64,000 nt of DNA from Kosakonia sp. BYX6. GTDB lineage: Bacteria > Pseudomonadota > Gammaproteobacteria > Enterobacterales > Enterobacteriaceae. Of the stretch, positions 9,625 through 18,912 are shown one piece after another. Position 1 is the first letter of the stretch. Every line of letters starts with the position of its first letter. The notes beneath the pieces are model-generated. The model was given only the letters and a program-made list of their open reading frames with translations, had not been told where the DNA came from and searched no databases. Position numbers and translations under genes: made by a program. Location of the stretch: the NCBI RefSeq assembly GCF_038449125.1, contig NZ_CP151800.1:4002406-4066405 (forward strand), written 5' to 3'.

Positions 9625-11286
9625 TTAGAAGGTTTCCCAGTTATCGCCGCTGTCGGCAGGTGCCACTTTACGCGGCTGCGCTGTTGCCGGAGCCGCTTTT
9701 GCCACAGTCGATGCCGCTTTGCGCTGCTCGTTCATCAGGCGGAACACCGCAACAGCCTCGGTCAGACGGCTGGCCTGCTCTTCCAGGGCCGCTGCGGCCG
9801 CTGCAGACTCTTCCACCAGCGAGGCGTTCTGCTGCGTGACGCGGTCCATCTCGGCAACGGCCAGGCCAACCTGGTCAATACCGCGGCTCTGCTCGTCAGA
9901 AGCCGACGCGATTTCGCCCATGATATCGGTGACGCGGGTGACCGCGTTGACGATCTCATCCATGGTTTCACCGGCGCTTTCCACCAGGGTTGAACCCAGT
10001 TCAACGCGGCCAACAGAGTCTTCAATCAAGCTTTTGATTTCACGTGCGGCCTGCGCACTGCGCTGCGCCAAGTTACGCACTTCACCGGCGACCACAGCAA
10101 AACCACGGCCCTGTTCACCCGCACGCGCCGCTTCTACCGCTGCGTTCAGTGCCAGGATGTTGGTCTGGAAAGCAATGCCGTCGATCACGCTGATAATATC
10201 GGCAATTTTCTGCGAGCTGGCGGTGATGTCGCGCATGGTCTGCACTACGTTATCCACCACTTTGCCGCCTTTCTGCGCGGTTTCTGAGGCGCTCAGCGCC
10301 AGGTGGCTCGCCTGACGGGCATTTTCGGCGTTCTGTTTCACCGTCGCGGTCAACTCTTCCATGCTGGCTGCGGTTTCTTCCAGAGAAGCCGCCTGCTGTT
10401 CAGTGCGGGAAGAGAGATCGTTGTTACCGACAGAGATTTCGCTGGCGCCGCTGTAAATGGCATTCGCGCCATTACGCACATCACTCACGGTCCGTACCAG
10501 TTCACTTTGCATATGGCGCAGGCTGTCGGCCAGTACGCCCATTTCATTGGAGCCCTGCACATCAATGCGCTGCCCCAGATCGCCACCGGCGATGTGACGA
10601 ATGTTGTCGATCAGGTGGTTCAGCGGCGCAATCAGCGCACGTTTGATGCCCACCCAAACACACACAATCACTAGCAGAACCACAATCAGCACCGTGATGA
10701 TGATCCAAACCGCCGAACCATAAGAGCTTTCGCTGTCGGCTACCGCTTCGTCATACAGGTGATCGTTCTGTTGCAAATAGTTGACGTACTGCTTCTCAAA
10801 ACCGTCCTGGTAGCCCTGCGTAGGCTGATCAAAGAAGTCGTTGATCTTGCCCGCGCCGAGCAACTGAATCAGCTCCGCCAGTGCGTTGTGATAAATATCG
10901 TAATTGCGCTTAATCTCTGCAGCCGCTTCATCGCTCTGACGCGGATCGCGCGGCAATACCTGATAAGCGTTCCAGTTCGCTTCCGCCTGTTTCAACGAGG
11001 TGCTGGCAATCTGCATCAGATCCGACACGGTGGCGCCGCTGCCGATATTGTTCTGATCCATCATGTAGCGGATGCCCGCGCGGTTAAGGGTGTTACGTGT
11101 TTGCAAAAGCGCGACCCAACTGCCGTTGAGCGTGGATTGTTGCTGACGAATGGTTTGTAAAACGGTGAAGTTTTCTTTGTCTTGTTTCAGCGAGTTGAAG
11201 AACAAGCCGCCGGAAGTGAGTTGTAAAAGGCCAAAAAGTCCAAGTACTAGTAACAAGCTGGTAACGATTTTAATACGGGTTAACAT
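9625..11286 (-). CDS. tsr: Serine chemoreceptor Tsr (methyl-accepting chemotaxis protein I)
   Basis: 553 residues. The layout is a first membrane helix (about 7-30), a periplasmic four-helix ligand domain, a second helix near 190-212, a HAMP domain and the long signalling coiled coil with hairpin tip [20 protein letters not shown]. The serine pocket of E. coli Tsr is complete at the same numbers: Arg64, Asn68, Arg69, Arg73 and Thr156. The C-terminal NWETF pentapeptide tethers CheR and CheB. A sigma-28 promoter lies just upstream, so the gene belongs to the flagellar regulon and the organism is very likely motile. Confidence 0.97.
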   Translation of the reverse strand: MLTRIKIVTSLLLVLGLFGLLQLTSGGLFFNSLKQDKENFTVLQTIRQQQSTLNGSWVALLQTRNTLNRAGIRYMMDQNNIGSGATVSDLMQIASTSLKQAEANWNAYQVLPRDPRQSDEAAAEIKRNYDIYHNALAELIQLLGAGKINDFFDQPTQGYQDGFEKQYVNYLQQNDHLYDEAVADSESSYGSAVWIIITVLIVVLLVIVCVWVGIKRALIAPLNHLIDNIRHIAGGDLGQRIDVQGSNEMGVLADSLRHMQSELVRTVSDVRNGANAIYSGASEISVGNNDLSSRTEQQAASLEETAASMEELTATVKQNAENARQASHLALSASETAQKGGKVVDNVVQTMRDITASSQKIADIISVIDGIAFQTNILALNAAVEAARAGEQGRGFAVVAGEVRNLAQRSAQAAREIKSLIEDSVGRVELGSTLVESAGETMDEIVNAVTRVTDIMGEIASASDEQSRGIDQVGLAVAEMDRVTQQNASLVEESAAAAAALEEQASRLTEAVAVFRLMNEQRKAASTVAKAAPATAQPRKVAPADSGDNWETF

Positions 11287-11317
11287 GCTTTCTCTTTCCT
11301 TATAGATAGATGTTAGA

Positions 11318-11344
11318 TTTTCGGCCTGACCAGAGAAAACTTTA
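11318..11344 (-). promoter_or_regulatory. Sigma-28 (FliA) promoter of tsr
   Basis: On the minus strand TAAAGTTT, an 11-base spacer, then GCCGAAAA. Against the FliA consensus TAAAGTTT-N11-GCCGATAA only one base differs. It sits about 30 bases before the tsr start. Confidence 0.9.
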
Positions 11345-11431
11345 TGGGTGAATGTACTAATTTACATCGCGCAAAATAGCATCATTCGTTTGTGCGTTTT
11401 TACGGCTAAACCCTTATGGGACGTGGCTTTG

Positions 11432-11447
11432 CGTGACCGCTATCACA
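11432..11447. promoter_or_regulatory. CRP site in the tsr-btsT intergenic region
   Basis: CGTGA-N6-TCACA matches nine of the ten core bases of the cAMP-CRP consensus. It lies about 190 bases before btsT, whose E. coli counterpart is CRP-activated. The rest of this 349-base spacer (11287-11635) holds the tsr promoter on one side and presumably the btsT promoter and BtsR site on the other; I could not pick the BtsR site. Confidence 0.6.
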
Positions 11448-11635
11448 TATTTCCTCACCCCTAAGACATTTCCCAACCGCTTACTACGGCTCTCTTACCG
11501 CTTACCCGCTTTTTCTAACCACTCAGACAAATCATCGCCGTTTCGCGCGCGTAATTTGCCATGATCGTCGGCAGCATTCAGCCAACTCAACACCTCAAAT
11601 CCAATTCACTATTTCTGCTAAAAATCAGGTCTGAT

Positions 11636-13789
11636 ATGGATACTAAAAAGTTATTCAAGCACATACCTTGGTTGATCCTTGGGATCATCGGTGCTTTTTG
11701 TTTGTCGGTCGTCGCGTTACGCCGGGGTGAGCACGTCAGCGCCCTGTGGATCGTGGTCGCATCCGTTTCTGTTTATCTTGTGGCTTATCGCTACTACAGC
11801 CTTTACATCGCCCAGAAGGTGATGAAACTTGATCCCACTCGTGCCACACCGGCGGTGATCAATAACGACGGTCTAAACTACGTGCCAACCAACCGCTACG
11901 TATTGTTTGGCCACCACTTTGCCGCTATCGCCGGTGCTGGCCCGTTGGTTGGCCCGGTTTTGGCCGCGCAAATGGGCTACCTGCCGGGTACGCTGTGGCT
12001 GCTGGCAGGCGTAGTACTGGCCGGTGCCGTGCAGGACTTTATGGTGCTGTTTATCTCTTCACGCCGTAACGGCGCGTCTCTGGGCGAGATGGTGAAAGAA
12101 GAGATGGGCCGCGTGCCCGGCACCATCGCACTGTTCGGCTGCTTCCTGATTATGATCATCATCCTCGCGGTATTGGCGCTGATCGTCGTGAAAGCACTGG
12201 CTGAAAGCCCGTGGGGCGTGTTCACCGTTTGCTCCACCGTGCCGATTGCGCTGTTCATGGGCATTTATATGCGCTTCCTGCGCCCTGGCCGCGTGGGCGA
12301 AGTGTCCGTTATCGGTATTGTGCTGCTGATTGCCTCCATCTGGTTCGGCGGCGTAATTGCCCACGATCCGTACTGGGGCCCGGCACTGACGTTCAAAGAC
12401 ACCACCATCACCTTCGCGCTGATTGGTTATGCTTTTGTTTCCGCGCTGCTGCCGGTTTGGCTGATCCTTGCCCCGCGTGACTACCTGGCCACCTTCCTGA
12501 AAATCGGCGTTATTGTCGGTCTGGCGTTGGGTATCGTGATCCTCAACCCGGAACTGAAAATGCCAGCGGTCACGCAGTACATTGACGGTACTGGCCCGCT
12601 GTGGAAAGGCGCGCTGTTCCCGTTCCTGTTTATCACCATCGCCTGTGGCGCGGTCTCTGGTTTCCATGCGCTGATCGCATCCGGCACCACGCCGAAACTG
12701 CTGGCCAACGAAACCGACGCACGTTTTATCGGTTACGGCGCCATGCTGATGGAATCCTTCGTTGCGGTGATGGCGCTGGTTGCGGCGTCCATTATCGAAC
12801 CGGGTCTCTACTTCGCCATGAACACCCCGCCAGCAGGCCTTGGCATCACCATGCCGAACCTGCATGAACTGGGTGGCGATAACGCGCCGATGATCATGGC
12901 GCAGCTAAGAGATGTCACCGCCCATGCAGCAGCCACGGTTAGTTCGTGGGGCTTTGTGATTTCGCCGGAGCAGATCCTGCAAACCGCGAAAGACATTGGC
13001 GAACCGTCCGTACTGAACCGCGCCGGTGGCGCACCGACGCTGGCAGTCGGTATCGCGCATGTGTTCCATAAAATCATTCCGATGGCGGACATGGGCTTCT
13101 GGTATCACTTCGGCATTCTGTTTGAAGCGTTGTTTATCTTGACCGCACTTGACGCCGGAACCCGTGCAGGCCGCTTTATGTTGCAGGATCTGCTGGGTAA
13201 CTTTGTGCCGTTCTTGAAGAAAACGGACTCGCTGGTGGCGGGTGTGATTGGTACGGCTGGCTGCGTCGGTCTGTGGGGTTACCTGCTGTATCAGGGCGTG
13301 GTTGATCCGTTGGGCGGCGTGAAAAGCTTGTGGCCGCTGTTCGGTATTTCGAACCAGATGCTGGCCGCTGTCGCCCTACTGCTCGGCACAGTGGTTCTGG
13401 TGAAAATGCAGCGCACCAAGTACATCTGGGTAACGGTGGTGCCGGCGATGTGGCTGCTGCTTTGCACCACGTGGGCGCTGGGCCTGAAACTGTTCAGCAC
13501 CAACCCGCAGCTGGAAGGCTTCCTGTATATGGCTAACCAGTACAAAGAGAAGATCGCCGCCGGTGGCGGTGAGCTGACCGCCGAGCAGATTGCCAACATG
13601 AACCATATCGTGGTGAACAACTACACCAACGCGGGTTTGAGCATTCTGTTCCTGGTGGTGGTGTACAGCATCATTTTCTACGGCATCAAAACCTGGCTTC
13701 AGGTACGTAACAACAAAGTACGTACCGATAAAGAAACCCCGTATGTGCCAGTGCCGGAAGGCGGCGTGAAAACCTCTTCACACCATTAA
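11636..13789 (+). CDS. btsT: BtsT, pyruvate:proton symporter of the CstA family
   Basis: 717 residues from ATG 11636; the frame runs 75 bases further up, but this start gives the E. coli length (716). BtsT (YjiY) takes up pyruvate and in E. coli is induced by the BtsS/BtsR two-component system when pyruvate is sensed. About 16-18 membrane helices are visible. CstA family segments include HHFAAIAGAGPLVGPVLAAQ and DAGTRAGRFMLQDLLG. It is followed by yjiX and yjiA after a REP element, the usual btsT-yjiX-yjiA order. Confidence 0.95.
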   Translation: MDTKKLFKHIPWLILGIIGAFCLSVVALRRGEHVSALWIVVASVSVYLVAYRYYSLYIAQKVMKLDPTRATPAVINNDGLNYVPTNRYVLFGHHFAAIAGAGPLVGPVLAAQMGYLPGTLWLLAGVVLAGAVQDFMVLFISSRRNGASLGEMVKEEMGRVPGTIALFGCFLIMIIILAVLALIVVKALAESPWGVFTVCSTVPIALFMGIYMRFLRPGRVGEVSVIGIVLLIASIWFGGVIAHDPYWGPALTFKDTTITFALIGYAFVSALLPVWLILAPRDYLATFLKIGVIVGLALGIVILNPELKMPAVTQYIDGTGPLWKGALFPFLFITIACGAVSGFHALIASGTTPKLLANETDARFIGYGAMLMESFVAVMALVAASIIEPGLYFAMNTPPAGLGITMPNLHELGGDNAPMIMAQLRDVTAHAAATVSSWGFVISPEQILQTAKDIGEPSVLNRAGGAPTLAVGIAHVFHKIIPMADMGFWYHFGILFEALFILTALDAGTRAGRFMLQDLLGNFVPFLKKTDSLVAGVIGTAGCVGLWGYLLYQGVVDPLGGVKSLWPLFGISNQMLAAVALLLGTVVLVKMQRTKYIWVTVVPAMWLLLCTTWALGLKLFSTNPQLEGFLYMANQYKEKIAAGGGELTAEQIANMNHIVVNNYTNAGLSILFLVVVYSIIFYGIKTWLQVRNNKVRTDKETPYVPVPEGGVKTSSHH

Positions 13790-13797
13790 TAAGCCAT

Positions 13798-13866
13798 CGT
13801 AGGCCGGATAAGGCGTAAGCCGCATCCGGCAAATTGCCCGGTGGCGCTATGCTTACCGGGCCTACG
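13798..13866. repeat. REP/BIME palindrome between btsT and yjiX
   Basis: Two facing REP units, CGTAGGCCGGATAAGGCG...GCATCCGGC and CCGGTGGCGCTATGCTTACCGG...CCTACG, make a paired element. Such BIMEs shield upstream mRNA from 3' decay and can lower expression of the next gene in an operon. Confidence 0.9.
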
Positions 13867-13884
13867 TTCTATCTGGATGAGACA

Positions 13885-14088
13885 ATGTTTGGTAATTTAG
13901 GCGAAGCCAAAAAATACCTCGGTCAGGCGGCGAAGATGCTGATTGGTATTCCCGACTATGACAACTATGTTGAGCATATGAAGACCAACCATCCGGATAA
14001 ACCGTACATGACTTACGAAGAGTTCTTCCGCGAGCGCCAACAAGCGCGCTACGGCGGTGATGGTAAAGGCGGTGTCCGCTGTTGCTAA
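13885..14088 (+). CDS. yjiX: YjiX, KCU-star/DUF466 small protein
   Basis: 67 residues, the E. coli length, from ATG 13885. The family (YbdD/YjiX, DUF466) always lies next to CstA/BtsT-type transporters. Conserved parts are [31 protein letters not shown] and the terminal RCC, which hints at metal binding or a partner contact. The YbdD paralogue is linked to CstA pyruvate uptake in E. coli, so an accessory role for BtsT is the best guess. yjiA starts ten bases after its stop. Confidence 0.93.
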   Translation: MFGNLGEAKKYLGQAAKMLIGIPDYDNYVEHMKTNHPDKPYMTYEEFFRERQQARYGGDGKGGVRCC

Positions 14089-14098
14089 AGGAGAATCT

Positions 14099-15055
14099 AT
14101 GACCCCTATCGCAGTTACTCTGTTGACCGGCTTTCTCGGCGCGGGCAAAACCACCCTCTTACGCCATATCCTCAATGAGCAACACGGCTACCAGATTGCG
14201 GTAATCGAAAATGAATTTGGCGAAGTCTCCGTGGACGATCAGCTGATTGGCGATCGCGCCACACAAATCAAAACCCTGACCAATGGCTGTATTTGCTGTA
14301 GCCGCGCCAATGAACTGGAAGATGCGCTGCTGGATCTGCTCGACGGCCTTGATCGCGGCGATATCGTTTTTGACCGGCTGGTGATCGAGTGCACCGGCAT
14401 GGCGGATCCCGGCCCGATTATTCAAACCTTTTTCTCCCATGAAATTCTCTGCCAGCGCTATTTGCTGGACGGTGTGATCGCGCTGGTCGATGCCGTCCAT
14501 GCCGACTTTCAGATGAACCAGTTCACGCTGGCGCAGTCGCAGGTCGGTTATGCCGATCGCATTCTGCTGACCAAAACCGATGTCGCGCCGGACAACGAAA
14601 AGTTACGCGAGCGGTTAAGCCGTATCAACGCCCGCGCCCCGATTTATACCGTCACACATGGCGATATCGATCTGACACTGCTGTTCAACACTAACGGTTT
14701 TATGTTGGAAGAGAATGTGGTGGCGGCGAAACCGCGTTTCCACTTTATGGCGGATAAGCAAAACGACATTAACTCGATTGTGGTGGAACTCGATTACCCG
14801 GTGGATATCAGCGAGGTTTCGCGGGTGATGGAAAGTTTGCTGCTGAGTTTTGCGGAAAAACTGCTGCGTTACAAAGGGATGCTGTGGATTGACGGCGAGC
14901 CGAACCGCCTGTTGTTCCAGGGTGTTCAGCGCCTCTACAGCGCCGACTGGGATCGCCCGTGGGGTGACGAATCTCCGCACAGCACATTGGTGTTTATCGG
15001 TGTGCAACTGCCGGAAGAAGAGATCAGAACCGCGTTTGCGGCGTTGCGGAAATAA
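14099..15055 (+). CDS. yjiA: YjiA, COG0523 G3E-family GTPase, metal-binding
   Basis: 318 residues, preceded by AAAGGAGAA. Walker A is GFLGAGKTTLL near residue 11. The COG0523 signature GCICC gives Cys64, Cys66 and Cys67. Glu37 and Glu42, metal ligands with Cys66 in E. coli YjiA, are also present. The GTP specificity motif is TKTD. A C-terminal CobW domain follows (about 210-310). The family comprises metal chaperones and insertases. The client is unknown; the constant pairing with yjiX suggests a link to it or to the transporter. Confidence 0.95.
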   Translation: MTPIAVTLLTGFLGAGKTTLLRHILNEQHGYQIAVIENEFGEVSVDDQLIGDRATQIKTLTNGCICCSRANELEDALLDLLDGLDRGDIVFDRLVIECTGMADPGPIIQTFFSHEILCQRYLLDGVIALVDAVHADFQMNQFTLAQSQVGYADRILLTKTDVAPDNEKLRERLSRINARAPIYTVTHGDIDLTLLFNTNGFMLEENVVAAKPRFHFMADKQNDINSIVVELDYPVDISEVSRVMESLLLSFAEKLLRYKGMLWIDGEPNRLLFQGVQRLYSADWDRPWGDESPHSTLVFIGVQLPEEEIRTAFAALRK

Positions 15056-15063
15056 CATAGCAA

Positions 15064-15134
15064 GGCCCGGAGGCGCTGCGCTTACCGGGCCTGGTGTTTT
15101 TGTCGGCCGGATAAGGCGCAGCCGCCATCCGGCG
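15064..15134. repeat. REP/BIME pair between yjiA and the aldehyde dehydrogenase
   Basis: Two palindromes: GGCCCGGAGGCGCTGCGC ending in CCGGGCC, and CCGGATAAGGCGCAGCCG ending in CATCCGG. They lie between convergent genes. Confidence 0.88.
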
Positions 15135-15151
15135 AACAGTGCCAAATCGAA

Positions 15152-16522
15152 CTACTGCCGCACAACCACCAGTTTCTGGTTCACAAATTCTTTAATCCCT
15201 AAATCAGAAAGTTCGCGGCCAAAGCCGGAGCGTTTCACCCCGCCGAACGGCAGTTCTGCGGCGGTATCGGTCAACCAATTGATATAGACCATACCGGTTT
15301 CAATACGCGACGCCATCTGTTTGGCACGCTGAATATTGCGGCTGAAGATCGCCCCGCCAAGACCATAGTGCGAATCATTGGCAAGCCGTACCACTTCCTC
15401 GTCGTTATTGACCACATAAACCTGCGCAACCGGCCCAAAGAACTCTTCGAAGTACGCTGGGTTATCCCGCGTGATATTGGTCAAAATGGTCGGTTCGAAG
15501 AAGTTACCCTCGCTTTTCGCTGGTTTCCCGCCGAAGTGCAGTTTCGCCCCTTTCTGTACCGCTTCACTCACCTGCTGGCTCAGCGTATCCAGCGCCTCTT
15601 TTGAAGAGAGCGGACCGAGCGTCGTGCCCTCATCGAGCGGATCGCCCATTTTCACCTGCTGAAAAGCGTCGGTGAATTTGCGCAGGAACTGATCGGAGAC
15701 GTCCTGATGCACAATAAAGCGCTTCGCAGCGGTACAGACCTGCCCGGCGTTAGCCAAACGCGCCTGCACCCCCACTTCCACCGCTTTATCGATATCCGCG
15801 TCATCCAGCACGATAAACACATCGTTACCGCCCAGTTCAAGGGTCGCTTTCTTAATATGTTTCGCCGCCTGGGCTGCCACCGCGCTCCCCGCTTTTTCCG
15901 AGCCGGTTAGCGCCGCGCCCTGCACACGTGGATCAGCAATGATCGCTGAAACCTGATCCGACGAAATAAACAGGTTGGTCCATGCTCCTTCCGGCGCCCC
16001 GGCTTCACGCACCAGGTGAGCAAAAGAGTCGGCACATTGCGGCACGATGCTGGCGTGTTTACACATCACCGGGTTCCCGGCGGCAAGATTCGGCGCCAGT
16101 ACGCGCATCAGTTGGTAATAAGGGAAGTTCCAGGGTTCAACCGCCATGATGATGCCGATGGGATGATGCTCAACCCAGGCATCGCCGAGTTCAGATTGAT
16201 ACTTCACCGGCGCGAGGAATTGTTTGGCGTTATCCGCGTAGTAGCGGGCGATCTGCGCGCAAAGTTGTACTTCGCTGCGGCTTTGCGCGATCAATTTACC
16301 CATTTCGCGGCTGGCGATTTTTGCCAGCTCTTCCTGCTGGCTTTCCAATAAGTCAGCCAGTTTGTGCAGCACCGACAGCCGCTGGTCAATGCTTCCCTTT
16401 GACCATGACGAATGGTAAAGGGCATCGGCCTGGCGCAGCGCCACCTCAATGTCTGCATCGCTGTGGCTTGGGTACTCTTTAATGAGCTGATTGTTAAAAG
16501 GATTCACTGTCTGGTAAGCCAT
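15152..16522 (-). CDS. NAD(P)-dependent aldehyde dehydrogenase, succinate-semialdehyde type
   Basis: 456 residues covering the full aldehyde dehydrogenase fold. The catalytic cysteine is Cys263 (NAGQVCTAAKRF) and the general base Glu229 (LELGGNDVF). The cofactor region has EPWNFPYYQ and ALTGSEKAG. The short N-terminus and the ELGGNDVFIVLDDAD motif place it near the Sad/GabD-like succinate-semialdehyde group, but it is not the Sad orthologue by sequence, so no symbol is given. It stands alone between a REP element and the immunity-like genes. The real substrate is uncertain. Confidence 0.85.
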   Translation of the reverse strand: MAYQTVNPFNNQLIKEYPSHSDADIEVALRQADALYHSSWSKGSIDQRLSVLHKLADLLESQQEELAKIASREMGKLIAQSRSEVQLCAQIARYYADNAKQFLAPVKYQSELGDAWVEHHPIGIIMAVEPWNFPYYQLMRVLAPNLAAGNPVMCKHASIVPQCADSFAHLVREAGAPEGAWTNLFISSDQVSAIIADPRVQGAALTGSEKAGSAVAAQAAKHIKKATLELGGNDVFIVLDDADIDKAVEVGVQARLANAGQVCTAAKRFIVHQDVSDQFLRKFTDAFQQVKMGDPLDEGTTLGPLSSKEALDTLSQQVSEAVQKGAKLHFGGKPAKSEGNFFEPTILTNITRDNPAYFEEFFGPVAQVYVVNNDEEVVRLANDSHYGLGGAIFSRNIQRAKQMASRIETGMVYINWLTDTAAELPFGGVKRSGFGRELSDLGIKEFVNQKLVVVRQ

Positions 16523-16745
16523 ATTTTGTCTCCTTAATATTTGCCGCTTAGGGTATTAAGGGTAGTAAAAATGGCACAGGCTGAAAGTAAAGTTGGGTAT
16601 ATACGGAGTGTTCTGAATTAATAACCAACGTAATAAACGAGGGAAATGAATAATACCCGCTCAATATGAAATATATCGCCGTTATATTTAACCAACCGAA
16701 CACCTTAAAAAAATTAAATAACTACTTACGATATTAATGAAACCA

Positions 16746-16764
16746 GGGCACCGAATCGGTGCCC
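16746..16764 (-). terminator. Hairpin after the second immunity-like gene
   Basis: GGGCACCG-AAT-CGGTGCCC, ten bases beyond the stop. The same hairpin, with one base changed, follows the paralogous gene at 17411, so it was duplicated with it. Confidence 0.75.
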
Positions 16765-16774
16765 TTTGAATTGC

Positions 16775-17200
16775 TTAACGTACACCCGTGGCATTTAAAT
16801 CAATAACCGGCATCATGGCGGTTTCACCCGAATAGAACTGCGTCGAATTACTAAACGAAAAAACGCGTCCGGTTAATTTCACATTCACCCTTTTATCGCA
16901 CCCATTTACGGCTGCACCGCCCGTATCAGATACGAGGAAAGGTTCGCTATTGTTAAGTTGCTCAATAGTCTGCTTATCATCAGCCAGGTAGTAGCGATAA
17001 ACATCCGACATTGTCGCCCCACCGCCGTCATATTTAGTGACGTACAGCGTTACGCTTTCAGAAATTTTTTTCTTACCAATCAGGCTGTCATCTCTGGGAC
17101 CATCCATCACACGCTGATACAACAAAAAGCCGCCTACCGCGACCAGCAAGCTTACTGTTGTAACCCGATGCAGCCATTTGTACACCGCTTTATCGTACAT
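16775..17200 (-). CDS. Membrane-anchored probable immunity protein, copy 2
   Basis: 141 residues. One N-terminal membrane helix (about 13-28, VSLLVAVGGFLLY) follows a short basic cytoplasmic stretch (KWLHR), and the remaining 110 residues should lie in the periplasm. About three quarters of the residues equal those of the gene at 17440-17865. I recognise no named family. Its place behind the type-44 toxin gene, the anchored periplasmic design and the duplication make an immunity protein the best reading. It differs from copy 1 mainly around residues 90-100 and in carrying a cysteine there. Confidence 0.65.
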   Translation of the reverse strand: MYDKAVYKWLHRVTTVSLLVAVGGFLLYQRVMDGPRDDSLIGKKKISESVTLYVTKYDGGGATMSDVYRYYLADDKQTIEQLNNSEPFLVSDTGGAAVNGCDKRVNVKLTGRVFSFSNSTQFYSGETAMMPVIDLNATGVR

Positions 17201-17410
17201 ACAGACCTCCGTGTATTAACTCCCACAGAAGAATGTACGACATTGTTTAAATTTTATCCGCAAATTTTACATTATCATCGCACATTATGCTTTTATTATT
17301 AAATTCAACAGGATGAAACATATATTATGTGTTTTCTGATGATGCAGCACTAATAGTAATTAAAGTAAGTAATGTGAATCCTCGGGCAAAGGTCGATATT
17401 TGAATAATCA

Positions 17411-17429
17411 GGGCACCGAATCGGTACCC
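17411..17429 (-). terminator. Hairpin after the first immunity-like gene
   Basis: GGGCACCG-AAT-CGGTACCC, a near copy of the hairpin at 16746. It has one mismatch in the stem, so it may let some transcription through to copy 2. Confidence 0.65.
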
Positions 17430-17439
17430 TTTGCATTGT

Positions 17440-17865
17440 TTAACGTACACCTATGGCATTCAAATTAATCACCGGTATCACTGCGCTTTCGCCTGCATAG
17501 AATAGCGTTGAGTTGCTAAACGAATAAACTCGACCGGTCAATTTCACATTCACCGTATTACCATATCCACTCACATGAGCGCCGCCCGTATCGGATACCA
17601 GAAACGGTTCGCTATGATTAAGTTGTTCAATAGTTTGTTTATCGTCAGCGAGATAATAACGATAAACATCCGATACTGTTGCACCGCCACCGTTATATTT
17701 CGTCACGTACAGTGTTACGTTTTCAGAAAGTTGTTTCTTACTAAACAAGGTGTCATCTTTCGGGCCATTCATCATGTATTGATAAAGCAGAAAGCCTGCA
17801 ACAAGCAGGAGTAAAGTTGCCGTTGTTACCCGGTGTAACCATTTAATAACCATGCTTGCGCGCAT
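17440..17865 (-). CDS. Membrane-anchored probable immunity protein, copy 1
   Basis: 141 residues from ATG 17865; an inner ATG at 17853 would give MVIKWLHR and match the paralogue start better. It has the same plan as copy 2: KWLHRVTT, one membrane helix, and a periplasmic domain containing VTLYVTKYNGGGATVSDVYR and SEPFLVSDTGG. The start overlaps the end of the toxin-like gene by up to 23 bases, which points to translational coupling, usual for toxin-immunity pairs. Immunity function is inferred from context. Confidence 0.7.
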   Translation of the reverse strand: MRASMVIKWLHRVTTATLLLLVAGFLLYQYMMNGPKDDTLFSKKQLSENVTLYVTKYNGGGATVSDVYRYYLADDKQTIEQLNHSEPFLVSDTGGAHVSGYGNTVNVKLTGRVYSFSNSTLFYAGESAVIPVINLNAIGVR

Positions 17866-18235
17866 AATCTATTCCCTGTTTTATCCAAAACTGATCGTGA
17901 GGATCATCCCCGTAGGGAAACTTACCATACCACGCCCCCCAATGCGGCAAGGCAGTTTTCGCCCTGGATTGTGCAAAACCTGCTCCTATATAGAGAATTT
18001 CTTCAGGAATGCCTGCTGCAAAACCTGCGGCTCCATAATTAAAATTGCCAAAATTAGCCAGATTTCTGGCCCATTGCTTGTAGTCCCAGGGGCCTTTATT
18101 TCTTACTTGCTGATAAAACCAATAATAGGTTTGTGGTAATGCCATATTTCTCGGCATACCTTTAATACGTGCTTCGCGCATATTTCTATAAATCAGAGCA
18201 AAACCTTCCTCTGGTAATAGCGGTATTACGGCCAT
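17843..18235 (-). CDS. Free-standing type-44 polymorphic-toxin-like protein
   Basis: 130 residues, with GGGAG nine bases before the start. Residues about 38-95 carry the hallmark run of the bacterial toxin 44 family: YYWFYQQVRNKGPWDYKQ, then NFGNFNYGAAGFAAGIPEE and GAGFAQ. In most known cases this domain is the C-terminal tip of much larger secreted proteins. Here there is no signal peptide, PAAR, VgrG, Rhs or CdiA part, only a 35-residue leader. It could be a small cargo effector of a type VI system, or an orphan tip left from a larger gene. The anchored periplasmic partners suggest a periplasmic target. Confidence 0.72.
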   Translation of the reverse strand: MAVIPLLPEEGFALIYRNMREARIKGMPRNMALPQTYYWFYQQVRNKGPWDYKQWARNLANFGNFNYGAAGFAAGIPEEILYIGAGFAQSRAKTALPHWGAWYGKFPYGDDPHDQFWIKQGIDYARKHGY

Positions 18236-18387
18236 ATATTCACTCCCTCGATATATAAAGGCGTATCTCCTGATACGCGGCGCTATTTTATTTAACTGCG
18301 CAAATAAAGGCGACTTCTTCTCCGTGAAAATATTTCCTCTGTGATCCTTCCGCTATGCTTATTCATAAGAAACCAACAGGAGGAAAC

Positions 18388-18909
18388 ATGCAGCAGAGTG
18401 TTCGCGGTATCGATCATATTGGTATTACCGTTCCAAATATCGAAGAAGCCACCCGTTTTCTTACAGAGGCGCTGGGCGCGGAGCTAATTTACCAGTCCGT
18501 TTCGCCGCAGGATAAAGACCTGGATAACGACGCGCAGCAAAAGACGTTGCGTCTGGTGCCGGGTACGGTGGTGAAAGCGGTGAGCATGTTGAAATTGCAA
18601 CACGGCCCCGGAATTGAACTGTTTGAAATGCAAGGGCCGTCGCAACGCGGGCCACTACGGGCGAACGATTTTGGCCTGCAACATTTTGCGGTGTATGCCG
18701 ACGATATCGATGCCGCGTTGCAACGCTTTGCGGATGCGGGCGGCGAGGTGTTTACCGCGCCGCAGCCGCTGGGTTTTGCGACCGAGAAAGGCGAAGGCAA
18801 CTGCTTTTGCTATGGCAGCACGCCGTGGGGCAGCATCGTCGAGTTTATCTCGCGGCCCTCGCCGATGCCTTACGAACACGAAACCCCGCTTCGCCGCTGG
18901 ACGCCGTAA
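18388..18909 (+). CDS. VOC-superfamily (glyoxalase/dioxygenase-like) protein
   Basis: 173 residues from ATG 18388 behind a strong AGGAGGAAAC site. Two beta-alpha-beta-beta-beta modules are visible: the first starts GIDHIGITVPNIEEATRF, the second FGLQHFAVYADDIDAAL. Likely metal ligands are His in DHIG, Glu in IELFEM, His in LQHF and Glu in SIVEFI. The family covers glyoxalase I, dioxygenases and epimerases; the substrate cannot be read from sequence. It is single, divergent from the toxin-like gene and convergent with the M20 gene three bases away. Confidence 0.82.
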   Translation: MQQSVRGIDHIGITVPNIEEATRFLTEALGAELIYQSVSPQDKDLDNDAQQKTLRLVPGTVVKAVSMLKLQHGPGIELFEMQGPSQRGPLRANDFGLQHFAVYADDIDAALQRFADAGGEVFTAPQPLGFATEKGEGNCFCYGSTPWGSIVEFISRPSPMPYEHETPLRRWTP

Positions 18910-18912
18910 CAA

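Noticed and set aside
12059-12865. 268-residue minus-strand frame inside btsT
   Set aside because: Low-complexity His/Arg/Gln-rich product antisense to a well conserved transporter; a shadow of GC-rich codon use.
15152-16522. Aldehyde dehydrogenase as sad (yneI)
   Set aside because: Same family and similar length, but many differences in the N-terminal and cofactor regions; left without symbol.
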